Origin: DATJLQ01 sp035509415
GTDB lineage: Bacteria; Pseudomonadota; Alphaproteobacteria; JACZXZ01
Direction: 5' to 3'
Assembly: GCA_035509415.1 (NCBI GenBank)
Contig: DATJLQ010000180.1
Span: forward strand, 1-5,069
Length of the DNA stretch: 5,069 nt
Translations under genes and position numbers: made by a program
In this document: one piece after another, positions 4,473 to 5,069 of the stretch
Position numbering within the stretch: position 1 is the stretch's first letter
Layout of the letters: each line of letters starts with the position of its first letter
The notes under the pieces: model-generated
What the model saw: the letters and a program-made list of their open reading frames with translations, nothing else
What the model was told of the DNA's origin: nothing
Databases searched by the model: none

Positions 4473-5069
4473 ATGATCGGCTCGCATAAGCGCGCGATTG
4501 CGAAATCCGCCGGCCTGGGCATCCTGGCGCTCGCGGCGACGTTGTCGCTCGCGGGGCAGACGGCGCGCGCGCAGCTTCTCGGCATCGAGCAATATTTCGC
4601 CTCGCCCAAGATCGAGTATTCGGCCGACATCGCGATCACGGGCGACGGCGAGACCGTCAAGGGCAAGGTCTACCACGCGCCGGGCATGGAGCGGCGCGAG
4701 CTCACGGTCGAGGGCGATGCCGAGGCGATGATCGTGCGCATGGACAAGCACCTGGTCTGGAGCCTCTCGCCCGAGGAGAAGCTTTACGTCGAATCCTCCC
4801 TCGACCAGGCGCTCGGCCGTCCGCTCGGACCGGACGGCAAGCCGGTCGAGCCCAAGCTCAAGATCGGGCGCCAGGGCGAGGAGACGGTGAACGGCCAACG
4901 CGCGACGCGCGAGCGCGTCACGGGCCGGGATTACGACGGCACGCCGATCGACGGCACGGTCTGGGTCACGGCCCAGGGCATCGTCATGCGGGTCGACAGC
5001 GTCGTGGTCGATGCGAACGGCGCGCACCACCAGGTGCGCCTCGAGCTCAGCAACCTCGCGATCGGGCCG
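4473..5069 (+). CDS. Secreted DUF4412/LolA-like periplasmic protein (3' end outside window)
   Basis: The frame is open for 199 codons from ATG 4473 to the window edge with no stop. Residues 1-33 form a Sec signal peptide: basic MIGSHKRAIAK, hydrophobic LGILALAATLSLA, and the AxA-type site ARA before Q34. The mature part looks beta-rich. The stretch KIEYSADIAITGDGETVKGK (46-65) leads into VYHAPGMERRELTVEG (66-81), then MIVRMDKHLVWSLSPEEKLYVE (86-107, shown for orientation in part). This strand-turn pattern and the order of basic, Trp and Tyr positions resemble DUF4412 and LolA/LppX-like lipid-binding half-barrels. The later GEETVNGQRATRERV and IDGTVWVTAQGIVMRVDSV fit the second half of that fold. 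By family pattern about 15-30 residues are probably missing. Function is unknown; lipid or lipoprotein binding is inference. It follows the small lipoprotein gene by 77 nt on the same strand. Confidence 0.82.
   Translation, partial: MIGSHKRAIAKSAGLGILALAATLSLAGQTARAQLLGIEQYFASPKIEYSADIAITGDGETVKGKVYHAPGMERRELTVEGDAEAMIVRMDKHLVWSLSPEEKLYVESSLDQALGRPLGPDGKPVEPKLKIGRQGEETVNGQRATRERVTGRDYDGTPIDGTVWVTAQGIVMRVDSVVVDANGAHHQVRLELSNLAIGP

Noticed and set aside
4392..5030. A 212-codon minus-strand open frame at the right end
   Set aside because: It is antisense to the plus-strand signal-peptide gene and consists of Arg/Asp/Leu-rich filler. The plus frame has an export signal, a Shine-Dalgarno and a coherent fold pattern.
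1..5069. Hidden defence system, CRISPR array, mobile element gene or RNA gene
   Set aside because: I read both strands and saw no spaced repeats of CRISPR type, no transposase or integrase motifs, no tRNA cloverleaf and no toxin-antitoxin pair. Apart from the palindromes, the genes are ordinary chromosomal ones.

Overview
The window is G+C-rich DNA with a strong G/C third-position bias. Its gene families and gene order point to an alphaproteobacterium, probably of the Rhodospirillales/Rhizobiales type. The signs are a ClpA next to RidA-family and FemAB-like (DUF482) genes, a DUF6614 protein, and a CCTCATCCTGAGGAG-type palindromic repeat that I recognise from alphaproteobacterial genomes. This assignment is inference; there is no rRNA or tRNA to fix it.

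Layout: (1) From 2 to 1723 on + lies the C-terminal three quarters of ClpA, the AAA+ unfoldase of ClpAP, cut by the left window edge. (2) From 1724 to 1868 is the gap between convergent genes. It is filled by two copies of a REP-like palindrome in opposite orientation, which can fold singly or together and probably act as a two-way terminator. (3) From 3888 down to 1869 on - is a compact three-gene operon: RidA-family protein, FemAB-like/GNAT-fold acyltransferase, then DUF6614 protein. The gaps are 11 and 29 nt and each start has a Shine-Dalgarno sequence. (4) From 3889 to 4101 is a divergent promoter region. It has a candidate promoter for each direction and an inverted repeat centred next to the -35 of the ridA promoter. 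(5) From 4102 to 4395 on + is a 97-aa lipoprotein with a duplicated aromatic-x-x-G-aromatic-x-x-G motif and two cysteines. (6) From 4473 to the right edge on + is a secreted DUF4412/LolA-like protein. It is open for 199 codons and lacks only its C-terminus.

How the genes work together: ClpA handles regulated cytosolic proteolysis. The minus-strand operon combines a metabolite-damage-type protein (RidA) with a putative aminoacyl/acyl transferase and a small unknown protein. The right-hand pair are exported envelope proteins. No defence system, CRISPR array, insertion sequence or prophage gene is visible. The region is mostly ordinary chromosome; the points of interest are the paired palindromes, the clpA/FemAB-like linkage and the small duplicated-motif lipoprotein.
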